Below the pieces are notes generated by a model. That model saw nothing but the letters and a program-made list of their open reading frames with translations, had not been told where the DNA came from and ran no database searches. A stretch of DNA of 34,540 nucleotides. It comes from Acidobacteriota bacterium. Lineage in GTDB: Bacteria > Acidobacteriota > Polarisedimenticolia > J045. Every line of letters begins with the position of its first letter. Position 1 is the first letter of the stretch. Below are positions 25,548-33,689 of the stretch, piece after piece. The stretch covers positions 1 through 34,540 of the forward strand of contig JANTFM010000004.1 in assembly GCA_024763475.1 (NCBI GenBank), in the 5' to 3' direction. Both the position numbers and the translations under genes were made by a program.

Positions 25548-27107
25548 TTAGGGCCCAACCCTTTCGCAGGCCTGCCACGGGGCGATGAAGTGACGCTCGC
25601 GCGAGTAGGGACCCGCGAGGAGCTCATCGTACTCGTAACCGCGCTCCAGACTCCAGGCGGGGGGAAGCTTCCATTTCTCCTTGAACTGCCGCCAGCCCCT
25701 CTCATGGATCTCCCGGACGCTTTCCTCTTCAAAGGGAAGGCTCGTTGCCCCCTCATGATGGATGAAGACATTTTCCGCTCGGCAGGGAATCAGGCGGCTG
25801 GCGATCATGCGGGCACACCAATCCTCGTCCTCGAAGCCGCCGGGGAAGAAGCGGGGGTCGAAGCCGCCGATCTGCCGCAGCGTGCGCCGCGGAATCGCCA
25901 GGCAGATGCCCGAGAGCTGGGTCACAGGAGTCAGTTCAGGCTCTCGAGATGCCGCAAAAGAAGCGCTGAAATCGGCGAGCCCCTCGAGGGTCTGCTCGTC
26001 GTAGTCCAGCCTGGTTGCCCGCTGGATGGAGGGGGCGCGGTTCGCGTATGGTGCGACGGCTCCCACGTGGGGATGGGCGCCCAGGTGCTCGAGCAGTCGG
26101 GCCGACCAGCGGGGAGTGACGACCGTGTCCGCGCCCAGGATCACGACGGCATCGCCCCGTGCGGCGGCGAGCCCGCGGTTGCAGGTCACGCCGAAGCCTT
26201 GCTGCCGCGAGTTGGCAAGTATCCGGATCCGGGAATCCTGGTAGCTGAGCCGTGCCACCCGGTCGAGGGTGTGATCCGGGGACGCATCGTCCACCAGGAT
26301 GATCTCCCGGAGTTCCGGCGTCCTCTCGAGGACGGCCTGAACGGCACGCACGACGATCTCTTCCCCTCCGCGAACCGGCATGAGCACGGAGAGCTTGCTC
26401 TGGCCCCCGAGCCCCGGCAGCCTGGCCAGGGCCTCGCGTGCATCGCGTCCAGAGCCTCCGGGCACGACGCGGATCGGCATGGAGGGCTGCAGGGCCGAGA
26501 CCGGGTACGCCAGATCGGCGTCGCTCACGACCAGCGAGTCGACCCAGGGCCAGAGTTCCTCGCCGCTGGGGATCTTCGAGCTGGGCAGGAGTTCGAGATC
26601 GACGTGGAGGGTCGGATTGGCGCCCACCAAGCACGGCAGCAGGTCCAGCACGGGTGCGTCGCCAAGTAGATAGAGGCGTTCGAGCTTGCCCTTCCCGTTC
26701 TGCTGCGCTCCAAGAAGAGCCTGGACCGCCAGCTGTCGCGTCTGATGGCTCGCATCGGGACCCAGGTCCTTCTCGAGCGACGTGTCGGCCGCCACCACGG
26801 TCACCTCGTCCGGCAGAGTCGTGGACGGCAGGGGTGGATTGGGGGCAGAACTCAGGATGAGGACGACGGGCCCGGGCCAGAGACAGGAAAGGGCGCGCGC
26901 CCTGGCCACGGCTCCCAGTTGCTCGTGACCGGGCGACGACGCCACGATCGCGAGCGTACCCCGCGCCGCAGTCGTTTCTGGAGAATCAGGACCAGTGAGC
27001 AAAGGTTCATCCCCTAAGGTGTGGTCGCTCCGCTGGAAACATGGTCCTTCGTCGCCCCGGACGCCACCTGCGGGCGATCCGCTGTGAACGTCCTCAAAAG
27101 CTCTCAT
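25548..27107 (-). CDS. Glycosyltransferase family 2 protein with an additional N-terminal domain
   Basis: 'LSVLMPVRGGEEIVVRAVQAVLERTPELREIILVDDASPDHTLD', 'VILGADTVVTPRW', 'GGFDPRFFPGGFEDEDWCARM'. N-terminal ~200 aa not GT2. Exact start uncertain. Confidence 0.85.
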   Translation of the reverse strand: MRAFEDVHSGSPAGGVRGDEGPCFQRSDHTLGDEPLLTGPDSPETTAARGTLAIVASSPGHEQLGAVARARALSCLWPGPVVLILSSAPNPPLPSTTLPDEVTVVAADTSLEKDLGPDASHQTRQLAVQALLGAQQNGKGKLERLYLLGDAPVLDLLPCLVGANPTLHVDLELLPSSKIPSGEELWPWVDSLVVSDADLAYPVSALQPSMPIRVVPGGSGRDAREALARLPGLGGQSKLSVLMPVRGGEEIVVRAVQAVLERTPELREIILVDDASPDHTLDRVARLSYQDSRIRILANSRQQGFGVTCNRGLAAARGDAVVILGADTVVTPRWSARLLEHLGAHPHVGAVAPYANRAPSIQRATRLDYDEQTLEGLADFSASFAASREPELTPVTQLSGICLAIPRRTLRQIGGFDPRFFPGGFEDEDWCARMIASRLIPCRAENVFIHHEGATSLPFEEESVREIHERGWRQFKEKWKLPPAWSLERGYEYDELLAGPYSRERHFIAPWQACERVGP

Positions 27108-27144
27108 ACCGCTTCGGACCTCCGGGTGCTATGTTCCAGAGGAG

Positions 27145-28122
27145 ATGGAAGATCAGCGGCTACTTGAGGTGTCCGGTCTGCGGGTTGAGTTCCCGCGCCC
27201 TGACGGGCCCGTGTGTGCGGCCCGGGGGATCGATCTGTCCGTCGGCAAGGGGGAGATCGTCGCGCTGGTGGGAGAGTCCGGTTCGGGCAAGTCCGCCACA
27301 GCCTTGGGACTGATCCGTCTCGTGCCACCGCCGGGGAAGGTCTGCGGAGGGCGGGTCAGCCTCGCGGGGACGCAGCTGCTCAGCTTGTCCGAGGCGGAGA
27401 TCCGGCCCTTTCGAGGCGCGGGGATCGCCTATGTGCCCCAGGAGCCCGGTGTCGCCCTATCGCCCGTGCTGACGATCGGCGCGCAGATCGTTGACGTCAT
27501 CCGTGCCCACAGAAAGGTGTCACGAAGAGACGCGTGGAAGGAAGCTGCGGCCTCCCTGGGCCGCGTCGGCATCCCCGATCCGGAACGCCGGGTCAAGGAG
27601 TATGCCCACGAGTTCTCAGGAGGGATGAAACAGCGGGCTCTGATCGCGCTCGCGCTGGCTGCACGCCCCAAAGTTCTCGTGGCGGACGAGCCCACGACGG
27701 CCATCGACGTCACCCTACAGGCTGGCATTCTCGATCTTTTCCGTGGCCTGGTGGACTCGCAGCAGTTGGGGGGTGTCCTGCTCATCACCCACGATCTCGG
27801 TGTGGTCGCCGCGGTGTGCGACAGGGTGCTCGTCATGTACGCCGGCCGGATCGTCGAGGAGGCTCCGGTTGAGCAGCTCTTCGAGCGGCCGCTCCATCCC
27901 TACACCCGGGCGTTGATCGCCTCAATGCCCAGCGCGGAGGTCTCCCGAGGGGATCTCCCCACGATCCCCGGTCAGGTCCCCGATCTGTCGCGGCTTCCCG
28001 GTGGCTGCAGCTTCCATCCCCGTTGCGCCGTGGCGGAACCGAGATGCCAGGAAGAAGATCCACCGCTTCGCGAGGACCGCCCGGGACGACGGGTCGCGTG
28101 TCTCCTCGAGGAGCTGCCATGA
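27145..28122 (+). CDS. Peptide/nickel-type ABC transporter ATP-binding protein (DppD/OppD-like)
   Basis: Walker A 'GESGSGKSATAL', signature 'HEFSGGMKQRALIALAL', Walker B 'KVLVADEPTTAIDV', C-terminal 'PGGCSFHPRCAVAEPRCQEEDPPL'. Confidence 0.94.
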   Translation: MEDQRLLEVSGLRVEFPRPDGPVCAARGIDLSVGKGEIVALVGESGSGKSATALGLIRLVPPPGKVCGGRVSLAGTQLLSLSEAEIRPFRGAGIAYVPQEPGVALSPVLTIGAQIVDVIRAHRKVSRRDAWKEAAASLGRVGIPDPERRVKEYAHEFSGGMKQRALIALALAARPKVLVADEPTTAIDVTLQAGILDLFRGLVDSQQLGGVLLITHDLGVVAAVCDRVLVMYAGRIVEEAPVEQLFERPLHPYTRALIASMPSAEVSRGDLPTIPGQVPDLSRLPGGCSFHPRCAVAEPRCQEEDPPLREDRPGRRVACLLEELP

Positions 28123-29123
28123 GCGAGACTCTGCTCACGGTGCGAGGCCTCGTCAAGCACTTCCCGGTGAGCACGGGGCTCTTCTCGTCCCGCCAGGTCG
28201 TTCGGGCCGTCGACGGTGTGGACCTCGACGTGAAGCCGGGTGAAATCCTCGGACTCGTGGGGGAATCCGGCTCGGGCAAGACCACCACGGGTCGTTCGAT
28301 CCTGCGCCTGATCGAAGCGGATGCGGGACGCATTGATTTCGATGGGATCGAGGTCAACAGACTTTCCCGCGGCCAACTGCGGCGTTTCCGGCGGCGGATG
28401 CAGGTTATCTTCCAAGACCCGTCTTCGTCGCTCAACCCCCGGATGACGGTCCGCAGCCTCGTCGGTGAGCCCTTGCTCGTGCACGGCATCGCCCATGGCG
28501 CTGAACTCAAACGAAAGGTCGGCCGCCTCCTCGAAGAGGTTGGGCTCGAGCCCTCGGCTGGTGAGCTCTACCCGCGGGAGTTTTCGGGAGGCCAGCGCCA
28601 GCGCATCGGCATCGCGAGGGCCTTGGCGCTCAGGCCGGAGTTCATCGTCTGCGACGAGCCGGTGTCCTCCCTCGACGTTTCGGTGCAGGCGCAGATCATC
28701 AACCTGCTGGTCGAGCTCCAGCGTCGCTACCGTATGGCATACCTCTTTATCGCCCACGATCTGGGCCTGGTGGGGCACCTCTGCGATCGCATCGCCGTGA
28801 TGTACCTCGGCCGGATCGTCGAAGAGGGCTCTGCGGAGCGTCTCCGGATGCATGCGGTCCATCCCTATACGAAAGCCCTTTTCTCATCATCTTTACCAGC
28901 GGACCCTTCGAAAGCGCGCTGCCGGACGGCACCGATCCCCGGCGAGATCCCGTCGCCGGTCGATCTGCCCTCAGGTTGCCGCTTCCATCCACGTTGCCCC
29001 GAGGCTGTGCCGCGCTGCCGAACGGAAGACCCGCAGCTGAAGACCGTTGGTGAGGGTCATCGAGCCGCCTGTCACCTGCTTGAGACAGGGGAGGATGCTC
29101 TGCGTAACCATCCCGTGTGTTGA
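28119..29123 (+). CDS. Peptide/nickel-type ABC transporter ATP-binding protein (DppF/OppF-like)
   Basis: Walker A 'GESGSGKTTTGRSIL', 'REFSGGQRQRIGIARALALRPEFIVCDEPVSSLDVSVQ', C-terminal 'PSGCRFHPRCPEAVPRC'; ATGA overlap with the preceding gene. Confidence 0.94.
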   Translation: MSETLLTVRGLVKHFPVSTGLFSSRQVVRAVDGVDLDVKPGEILGLVGESGSGKTTTGRSILRLIEADAGRIDFDGIEVNRLSRGQLRRFRRRMQVIFQDPSSSLNPRMTVRSLVGEPLLVHGIAHGAELKRKVGRLLEEVGLEPSAGELYPREFSGGQRQRIGIARALALRPEFIVCDEPVSSLDVSVQAQIINLLVELQRRYRMAYLFIAHDLGLVGHLCDRIAVMYLGRIVEEGSAERLRMHAVHPYTKALFSSSLPADPSKARCRTAPIPGEIPSPVDLPSGCRFHPRCPEAVPRCRTEDPQLKTVGEGHRAACHLLETGEDALRNHPVC

Positions 29124-29196
29124 CACGTTCTGTACGGGCTGGGGGCGGCCCGCCCCACGGCCCGCTTGCTATTACTCACGAGGAGAGATCCAGGTC

Positions 29197-30825
29197 ATGA
29201 AGATCCGTCACCTTGTCTTGCTGATCGTCGTCCTGCTACTTGCACCCACGCTCCTGTTTGCCCAGGAGCAGACGGCGATGCGCCTCACGCTCCAGGACTG
29301 TACGGCCCTGGCGATCGAGAGGAATCTCGAGATTGCCATCGCGCGCATCGCTCCGGTCTCCTCACGGGAGGGCGTGACCATCGCCGAGGCGGCGTTCGAC
29401 CCGAGTCTGTCGGGATCCCTGCGCCACAACGAAACCGAGCAGGAGCCCACGAGCACCTTCTCCTCGACCTCCCAGAGTGTCGAGCAGGCGGGGGTCAGCT
29501 ACACCGATCCGACGCGCTACGGTGGCCAGTGGGTGGCTGAACTCGGCTACCGTGAGAGCGACACGAGCTATCCTGCTGGATCCGCGGCGGTGTTCGGGCT
29601 CGTGCCATTGAATGTCGGCGCGTCGATGACCCTGAGCATCAATCAGCCGCTCCGCAGGAATTTCGGGCTTGAGATCAACCGGACCGCGATCGACCAGGCG
29701 CTGAACAACCTGAAGATCTCCGAGTCTCAGTTCCAGGACCAGGTGATGGCCATTGTCGAACAGGTCGAGACGGCGTACTGGAACCTGGTCGGCGCGCGGC
29801 AAGGTCTCGTGGTTGCCCAGGAGTCCCTGCGTCTGGCGAAGGACTTCCTGCGGCAGACCAAGATCAAGGTTGACGTTGGAACCCTGCCCCCGATCGAGAT
29901 TACGACCGCGGAGGCCGAGGTGGCCAGTCGTGATGAAAGCGAGATCGTCCAGGACAACGCCGTGCGGAATGCCGAGGACGTACTGCGCGCGCTGATCCGG
30001 GTGCCGCCGAAGTCGCTGGATTGGAGCCGCCCGATCCTGCCGGAAGACGAGCCGGTCTACAACGCGAGCAGCATCGACGTGGACGCGGCAATCGAGGAGG
30101 CGCTGGCGAGACGTTCCAGCGTGCTTGAGACCCGGCTGGCGCTCAAGAACCAGGAACTCAACGAGCGCTGGCGGCGCAACCAGCTCAGGTGGGATCTGCG
30201 CTTCGATGGCGCGTTCACGACCAGCGGGAACAACTTTGAGTACGTGCCGTTCAGCTTCCTGGAGACGGTGAGCGGATTCGACTGGGTTGGCCCGGATGGC
30301 ATCGACAACAACGGCGATGTCTTCAGGACGGAGGCCACCGTTCCCCGGGAGACTCTCGTCCGACAGGATGGTTCCCGTGGTGATGCTTTCTCTGAACTGC
30401 CCAACTTCGACAACACGAACTGGTCTGTCGGTCTGACCCTGGGGATCCCTCTCGGGAACCGGGTGGCGAAGGCCGAGCACGCCCGGGCCCGGGCTGCCCT
30501 GGATCAGGCGGGTCTCCGCGTGGACGCCGCGTTGCAGTCGGTGAGCGTCGAGGTGCGCCGTGCCGTGCGCGAGGTTGAGACGACCACGCGGCGGGTCAAG
30601 GCGGCGAGTGCCAACGTCGTCTTGCAGCAAAAGAAGCAGGATGCCGAGCAGAAGCGCTACGAAAACGGGCTCTCCACGGCCTTCCAGGTGCTCCAGTTCC
30701 AGCGTGACTACCTGCAAGCCGAGGCCAACCGCATCTCGGCGGTCGTCGACTACATGAAGGCCCTCTCCCACCTCGAGAGAGTCAAGGGTACGCTCCTCGA
30801 GGCTCGGATGATCGCCCTGGATTGA
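29197..30825 (+). CDS. TolC-family outer membrane protein
   Basis: Signal peptide 'MKIRHLVLLIVVLLLAPTLLFAQ'; 'LTLQDCTALAIERNLEIAIARI'; 'GLTLGIPLGNRVAKAEHARARAALDQAGLRVDAALQSVSVEVRRAVREVETTTRRV'; 'NGLSTAFQVLQFQRDYLQAEANRISAVVDYMKALSHLERVKGTLL'. Confidence 0.93.
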   Translation: MKIRHLVLLIVVLLLAPTLLFAQEQTAMRLTLQDCTALAIERNLEIAIARIAPVSSREGVTIAEAAFDPSLSGSLRHNETEQEPTSTFSSTSQSVEQAGVSYTDPTRYGGQWVAELGYRESDTSYPAGSAAVFGLVPLNVGASMTLSINQPLRRNFGLEINRTAIDQALNNLKISESQFQDQVMAIVEQVETAYWNLVGARQGLVVAQESLRLAKDFLRQTKIKVDVGTLPPIEITTAEAEVASRDESEIVQDNAVRNAEDVLRALIRVPPKSLDWSRPILPEDEPVYNASSIDVDAAIEEALARRSSVLETRLALKNQELNERWRRNQLRWDLRFDGAFTTSGNNFEYVPFSFLETVSGFDWVGPDGIDNNGDVFRTEATVPRETLVRQDGSRGDAFSELPNFDNTNWSVGLTLGIPLGNRVAKAEHARARAALDQAGLRVDAALQSVSVEVRRAVREVETTTRRVKAASANVVLQQKKQDAEQKRYENGLSTAFQVLQFQRDYLQAEANRISAVVDYMKALSHLERVKGTLLEARMIALD

Positions 30826-30851
30826 GCCGGCGGTATTTGCTGGCCGGAAAC

Positions 30852-30892
30852 AGCCCGCGGGGTCTGCGCAGCAGGCCCTGCGGGGCTTTCTT
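30852..30892 (+). terminator. Probable rho-independent terminator after the TolC-like gene
   Basis: AGCCCGCGGGG-tctgcgcagcagg-CCCTGCGGGGCT-TTCTT hairpin (imperfect stem) followed by a T-rich stretch. Confidence 0.65.
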
Positions 30893-30919
30893 GACACTGC
30901 TTGACCCGGCACGTATTCT
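30891..30919 (+). promoter_or_regulatory. Sigma70-like promoter TTGACA-N17-TATTCT for the exbB-exbD-exbD-tonB operon
   Basis: TTGACA 30891-30896, 17-nt spacer, TATTCT 30914-30919; about 120 nt upstream of the exbB GTG. Confidence 0.75.
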
Positions 30920-31036
30920 CCCAGCTGTCTAACATCCGTTTAGTTACGCAGTTGCGCTTCTGACGAGGCCCGACGCGTCTGGCCATGGTCAGCCAGGATG
31001 CGCCCAGGGAGCCCGGAAGCTGCTGGAGGAGTTATC

Positions 31037-31672
31037 GTGCTCGCTATTGGTGGATCGCTCGTCAAGCATTTCGTGAACGGTGGAATGGTCATGTGGCCGC
31101 TCCTCGTCCTCTCCATTCTCGGATTGATCGTCATCTTTGAGCGTGGGTTCATGCTGTACTTCCGTGCCCGCACAAAGACGGCTGAACTGGTCGGCAAGGT
31201 GCGCCGTCTGCTCCAAGAGGGCAAGACGGACGCCGCGATCAAGGCCTGTGATACCTATTCGGGGCCGACCGCAGCGATCATCAAGGCCTCTCTCCTGCGC
31301 TGGGATGCCGGGCGCGACGAACTCGAGAAGCTGGTCGAGAACGCCGCCATCCACGAAATCGCTCGTCTCGAGCGCTGGATCTGGGTGCTGGCCTTGATCT
31401 CCAACATCGCGCCGATCCTTGGCTTCCTGGGCACCGTCGTCGGCATGATCCAGTCCTTTGACGTGATCGCGAAGGAAGGCCTGAACAACCCTGGTAAGGT
31501 CGCCAAGGGAATCTCGGTCGCCCTGATTACCACCGCTGGTGGACTGATCGTGGCCGTGATGACCCTTCCTTTCTATAACTTCTACAGTACCAAGATCGCC
31601 ACCTACATCCGCGAGATGGAGACGACGGCGAACATCGTGCTCGAGACCCACGATCAGCTGGCGAAAAAATAG
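31037..31672 (+). CDS. exbB: MotA/TolQ/ExbB proton channel family protein
   Basis: 'LISNIAPILGFLGTVVGMIQSF', 'GISVALITTAGGLIVAVMTLPFYNFY'; GTG start with GGAGG 7 nt upstream (ORF-track start at 30998). Confidence 0.92.
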   Translation: MLAIGGSLVKHFVNGGMVMWPLLVLSILGLIVIFERGFMLYFRARTKTAELVGKVRRLLQEGKTDAAIKACDTYSGPTAAIIKASLLRWDAGRDELEKLVENAAIHEIARLERWIWVLALISNIAPILGFLGTVVGMIQSFDVIAKEGLNNPGKVAKGISVALITTAGGLIVAVMTLPFYNFYSTKIATYIREMETTANIVLETHDQLAKK

Positions 31673-31684
31673 AGGAGGCTGGGC

Positions 31685-32122
31685 ATGCGCCTGAGAAAGA
31701 TCAAGGAGGTCAAGGCCAACATCCCGACCTCGTCGATGGCTGACATCGCCTTCCTTCTGATCGTCTTCTTCATGGTCACGACGAAGTTCGATGTGGACCG
31801 GACGCGGGTAACCCTGCCCAAGTCCAATGTCCGCGCCGAGGTGCCGAAGGGCTCCGCCTACGTCGTGCTCTACAAGGAGGCTGGGATCGTTGGTTTCAAG
31901 TTCTCGGACGGTGACCAGATGTCCCACGGCGTGCCGGATCTCTCGGCACTCGAGACCGAGGTCGTGGCCGTGGCTGCCCGGGACAGTACCACCCCGTTCG
32001 TGATCAAGGCCGAAGGCGATACGACCTACCAGAACATCGACGATGTCATGGACATGCTCAGGCAGTCCGGGGTCACCGACATCATCTTGTTGACCGAGCA
32101 ACGTACGGTGGGTGACACGTGA
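31685..32122 (+). CDS. exbD: ExbD/TolR family biopolymer transport protein (copy 1)
   Basis: 'IPTSSMADIAFLLIVFFMVTTKFDVDRTRVTLPKS'. Confidence 0.92.
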   Translation: MRLRKIKEVKANIPTSSMADIAFLLIVFFMVTTKFDVDRTRVTLPKSNVRAEVPKGSAYVVLYKEAGIVGFKFSDGDQMSHGVPDLSALETEVVAVAARDSTTPFVIKAEGDTTYQNIDDVMDMLRQSGVTDIILLTEQRTVGDT

Positions 32123-32150
32123 TCGGCTGTTCTGCCATCCGGAGTGAAGA

Positions 32151-32651
32151 ATGGGCAAGTTAACCGACAAGATCCAGATGCAGGAGGCCGAGATCACCTC
32201 GGCGTCCATGGCGGATATCGCGTTTCTGTTGATCGTCTTCTTCATGGTCACCAGCGTGTTCTCGGCGACCAAGGGGCTGGACTTCAAGTTGCCATCTGAC
32301 GACGAGAACAACGCGCCCGCGGAGAGGGAAGAGGCGATTGCGTTCAAGGTTCTCGAAGACGGTTCCTTCGAGATGGACGGCCGGCCCGCGGTGAGGGAAG
32401 ACATCCTGCCGTATGTTGCGCCGAAGCTCGAGCGCTGGCCGGACAAGCCCATCATCATCTACACCCGGCCCCAGGCGCCCTACTCGGGAATGGTGCTCGT
32501 GTACGACGAGCTGAGGAAGACCACGCTCCCGGTGGACATGGGAGGCTTGGGTATTGCGAAGCTGCCCAACATCTCTATTCCCACCTACCGGGAAGTCAGG
32601 GAGTACGAGCGGCTCTTCGGGGTCAATCCCTTCGAACAGGCGGTGCAGTAG
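32151..32651 (+). CDS. exbD: ExbD/TolR family biopolymer transport protein (copy 2)
   Basis: 'ITSASMADIAFLLIVFFMVTSVFSATKGLDFKLPSDD'. Confidence 0.92.
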   Translation: MGKLTDKIQMQEAEITSASMADIAFLLIVFFMVTSVFSATKGLDFKLPSDDENNAPAEREEAIAFKVLEDGSFEMDGRPAVREDILPYVAPKLERWPDKPIIIYTRPQAPYSGMVLVYDELRKTTLPVDMGGLGIAKLPNISIPTYREVREYERLFGVNPFEQAVQ

Positions 32652-32706
32652 CCGGAGTCGCAGGAAGGTAGCGGCCGGACGAGGCTGCGTTTCACAGGAG
32701 ACCGCC

Positions 32707-33447
32707 ATGGCGGACAAGCCTGACCAGAATAAACAGAAGATGGTGCCCGCGGCGAGTGCTGCAGACCAGATGCTTGCCAGCGAGATTTTCCTCCAGGCCG
32801 ACACCGAGGAGGGCGGGTTCAAGTCGATGGCACTGTGGACCGTGATCGCCCTCGTGCTGCACGCCATTCTCTTCCTGATCGTCTTTCCGGAGATCAAGTA
32901 TCGGGCACCGGATGCCGAGCGGACGCGGCGGGTCATGGTCGTGCGCAAGTACACGCCGCCGCCGCCGCCGAAGAAGCAGAAGAAGCAGATCGTTCGCAAG
33001 CTGACGAAGAAGGTTCCGCTTCCCGATCCGACTCCGGATGAGCCGGAGCCGATCATCGAGCCCGAGCCTGAACCCGAGCCCGAGCCGATCGATCCCGATG
33101 TCGAGATCCTGATCGGTAACCCGGAGCCGCCGCCGCTCACCGGCCCGCTGATGCCGGGAATCGGGGGTGTCACCGAGCCTGAATTGATCCCGGAGACGAG
33201 GATGGATCCGGAGTACCCCGAACTCGCCCGACGGGCGCGGATCGAGGGCAAGGTGATTCTCCAAGTGATCGTCCAGAAGGACGGGACGATCGGCGATCTG
33301 AGCGTTTTGTCTGAACCGGCGGCCAACCTGGGCTTCTCGGATGCGGCCCTCGCCGCGGTGGAGCAATGGCGCTACCGTCCGGCGATGCAGAACGGTCGTC
33401 CGGTGGATGTGTTCATCACGGTTGTCGTCACTTTTGCGCTTGAATAG
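32707..33447 (+). CDS. tonB: TonB family energy transducer
   Basis: TM 'MALWTVIALVLHAILFLIVFP', Pro/Lys and Pro/Glu-rich linker 'PPPPPKKQKKQ...EPEPEPEPEPIDP', C-terminal 'YPELARRARIEGKVILQVIVQKDGTIGDLSVL...ALAAVEQWRYRPAMQNGRPVDVFITVVVTF'. Confidence 0.94.
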   Translation: MADKPDQNKQKMVPAASAADQMLASEIFLQADTEEGGFKSMALWTVIALVLHAILFLIVFPEIKYRAPDAERTRRVMVVRKYTPPPPPKKQKKQIVRKLTKKVPLPDPTPDEPEPIIEPEPEPEPEPIDPDVEILIGNPEPPPLTGPLMPGIGGVTEPELIPETRMDPEYPELARRARIEGKVILQVIVQKDGTIGDLSVLSEPAANLGFSDAALAAVEQWRYRPAMQNGRPVDVFITVVVTFALE

Positions 33448-33468
33448 ACAAGCTGACTGGTGTTCAGG

Positions 33469-33509
33469 ATCAGGGGGGCTCGCAGGAAGATGCGGGCCTC
33501 CTTTAATAT
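33469..33509 (+). terminator. Possible rho-independent terminator after tonB
   Basis: GGCTCGCA-ggaaga-TGCGGGCC (one G-T pair) followed by TCCTTTAATATTATT. Confidence 0.5.
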
Positions 33510-33689
33510 TATTGTGCTTTTTACGCCTTCGCGTTTATTTTGCTTGTTGCGGTGTTTTTTCCGCGACGTGAACTTGGCAAGACGTGCACAGAGCGGGGTT
33601 TGGCCACAGAATATTTGTTATGGCGTTGCTGAACACGCCAAGGGTGGCCCCCGCGACCCGATCGGGACACAAGTTCTGGAGGAACTCCA

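Noticed and set aside
25538-25562. CGGGTTAGGGCCCAACCC hairpin as terminator of the GT2 gene
   Set aside because: Good inverted repeat but no T tract on the relevant strand; kept only as a palindrome of unknown role.
25500-26669. 389-aa plus-strand ORF opposite the GT2 gene
   Set aside because: Antisense to conserved GT2 motifs; no independent support.
29362-30912. 516-aa minus-strand ORF opposite the TolC-like gene
   Set aside because: Shadow ORF of a clear TolC-family gene; Arg/His/Asp-rich with no recognisable domain.
30989-32458. 489-aa minus-strand ORF opposite exbB/exbD
   Set aside because: Antisense to three well-supported genes; high-GC frame artefact.
32160-33326. 388-aa minus-strand ORF with Gly/Ser repeats ('GSGSGSGSMIGSGSSGVGSGSG')
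   Set aside because: The repeat is the antisense reading of the TonB Pro/Glu linker (GAGCCCGAGCC...).
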